This document shows positions 53,685-55,194 of a DNA stretch of 55,194 nucleotides, in pieces (position 1 is the stretch's first letter; every line of letters begins with the position of its first letter). The notes beneath the pieces were generated by a model. The model searched no databases. It had not been told where the DNA came from and saw only the letters and a program-made list of their open reading frames with translations. A program made the position numbers and the translations under genes. Origin of the DNA: Nitrospirota bacterium (GTDB lineage: Bacteria > NPL-UPA2 > JAADIA01); assembly GCA_013151555.1 (NCBI GenBank), contig JAADIA010000018.1, positions 1-55,194 on the forward strand, read 5' to 3'.

Positions 53685-55194
53685 ACGTATTCACCAATCC
53701 GTTTTCATCTTCTTAGAGGGATATTTTTTTCCTTCTTTATTCTCCTTATATCTGCCGCATTTCAAGCCGACGGACAAGAGAGATGGAGACCGGGATTTAA
53801 CCGGACCACTCAATTGAAGCGGATTGATGTAATAAGCTATTTCCCGAAGTTATCTCGTGACGTAAACATAAAACCTCGTCCACCATGGTGGTGGTTTGTT
53901 TCCGACCGTCAATATCTCTGGCCTTATAAATACGGCATTCAAAAGTGGCCGGTAACCGTTCGAATCCGCATTCGCGACGGCAAACCGGTCTATCTTAAGA
54001 CCCCGGATTTAGCTCCACTTACGGCAGAGATAATGTTCCAGGGTATTTTTGTAGAAATCTCTGATATTGAAAAACCGGATAAAGCCTTTTTAAGATTTAA
54101 AACTTTCAACATGCGAAATTCGCAAGATTTCTCCCTCAACTATTTGCCCGATTCTATCCAGTATTCACCCGGCAGCACCATTCTCTATTTAGTGCGCCTT
54201 AGCGAGCTCCCTTTAGGAAAAAGCACCCTAAATATCACCATAAAAGATTCTGATAACAAAGAAATAGGAAGTCTTCCCTTACCCATTACCACGAAGAAAC
54301 CTGCCTACCTGAAAGTAACGGTTAGAGATGAGAAAGGAGAACTTACCTCCGCACGGGTTGGGGTTTATTCAGATGGACGCTTCAACTATCCTCCCGAGAC
54401 CCTTCCCCTGTACCCCTGGGATCATAAGACGGCAGAAGGATTAAACTATGACCCTACATGGCCTTCAAAGAGCAAGCGGGTATTCTATACCCGGGGAACG
54501 TTTAAGATGGCAATACGACCGGGAGATGTTTTGCTTGTGATAAAAAAAGGGATAGAATATAAACGCCGTAAGGAACGTTTTCAAATAAAAGCAGGAGAAA
54601 CCAAAAAATATCCGATTCAACTTGAGAGATATTTCAATTTACCAAAAGAAGGATGGTATTCAGCCGACGACCATGTTCATGTATATCGAGACGGGAAAAA
54701 CAATGAAGACATCTTGGAATGGGCAAAAGCCGAAGATATTCATTTTGCAAGCATATTACAGATGGGAGATATAACCCGCGAGTATTATTTGCAGTACGCG
54801 TGGGGTGACAAAGGAACATATTCCCAGGGCGATTACTTCATCCGCTCCGGTCAAGAAAATCCCCGCACCCATGAACGCGGACATATCCTGATGATTAACA
54901 ACGCCCGATCGCACTGGGACCCTTCCATGTATTATGTTTATGAAAAAGCACTCGACCTGACGCACAGAGACGGTGGCGTAAACGGCTATGCCCACAATGG
55001 GACAATATTCAAGGCAGAACGGGGCCTTGCCATTGACGCACCACTTGGCAAAAGCGATTTTATTGAGGTCGATGCTAACCATATGAAGGCTTTATACGAC
55101 TGGTGGAATTTAGGGTTTAAACAGACAGTCGCCTTAGGCTCTGATTATCCTTATGCAGAATGGTTTGGTAATCGCAATTTCTTTGTTTATGTCC
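53685..55194 (+). CDS. Secreted CehA/McbA-like PHP-domain metallohydrolase (partial, no canonical start)
   Basis: My translation of this frame gives about 503 residues running off the right edge. A signal-peptide-like segment (RFHLLRGIFFSFFILLISAA) is followed by a beta domain, a carboxypeptidase-regulatory-like stretch (LKVTVRDEKGELTSARVGVY) and a PHP metal motif (GWYSADDHVHVYRDGKNNED). Later landmarks are WAKAEDIHFASILQ, GHILMINNARSHWDP and YAHNGTIF. The family includes carbaryl and other hydrolases; the substrate is unknown. In frame, TGA at 53670-53672 leaves no ATG/GTG/TTG before the signal peptide. GAGGAGG at 53671-53677 lies 7 bases before ACG at 53685, so I mark that as the tentative start. 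Confidence 0.75.

Overview
The window looks like a chromosomal segment of an uncultured-type, Gram-negative, probably anaerobic bacterium. KdsD (KDO/LPS synthesis), a TPR-LysM-L,D-transpeptidase, a type II secretion/type IV pilus ATPase, ExeA-like and Bat proteins point to a diderm envelope. Core genes (accA, serA, lon, clpP, tig, gatA, gatB, tsaD, glmS) are intact. I cannot assign a phylum from sequence alone; the mix (Hanks-type kinase, DUF4838 proteins, archaeal-type Thi4, lar genes, word-like intergenic repeats) would suit a PVC-related or other candidate phylum, but that is a guess. There is no prophage, IS element or CRISPR array. Layout: (1) 1-20.6 kb is almost entirely minus strand: partial gspE/pilB, accA, an overlapping LdT/kinase pair, two tandem secreted DUF4838 proteins (one C-terminally truncated), a homocitrate/Re-citrate-synthase-like gene, serA plus a class V aminotransferase, lon, clpP and tig (clpX is missing from the usual tig-clpP-clpX-lon order), three tRNA genes and a DinG-type helicase. 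(2) 20.5-35.9 kb is plus strand and is the most interesting part: a histidine kinase and NtrC-type sigma-54 activator, then a well-formed sigma-54 promoter, then an eleven-gene cluster: short BatD-like protein, MoxR ATPase, ICMT-like methyltransferase, DUF58 protein, BatD-like lipoprotein, BatA, BatB, BatC, BatD, BatE and a Ste24-type M48 protease. (3) 35.9-42.1 kb carries an ExeA-like ATPase with an unknown partner, a DUF3006-like protein, larC and larB, and a divergent DUF47/NptA phosphate pair. (4) 42.1-52.6 kb is minus strand again: tsaD, an unknown membrane-anchored protein, a CtpA protease, gatB, gatA, trpG/pabA, glmS, kdsD and a DHDPS-family gene. (5) 52.7 kb to the end is plus strand: a Cys-type thi4 and a partial secreted CehA/McbA-like PHP hydrolase with no canonical start codon before its signal peptide. 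How parts may work together: the two-component system probably controls the MoxR/Bat operon through sigma-54, giving a regulated envelope module in which MoxR and the von Willebrand A proteins BatA/BatB act with TPR and BatD partners. The ICMT-like and Ste24-like membrane enzymes inside the same cluster are unusual companions. SerA plus the aminotransferase can supply the first two serine-synthesis steps. KdsD and GlmS feed LPS and amino-sugar precursors. A second theme runs through the window: most spacers are filled with short word-like repeats that fold back on themselves, and in two places (BatD N-terminus, Lon C-terminus) they appear to have been absorbed into coding sequence.
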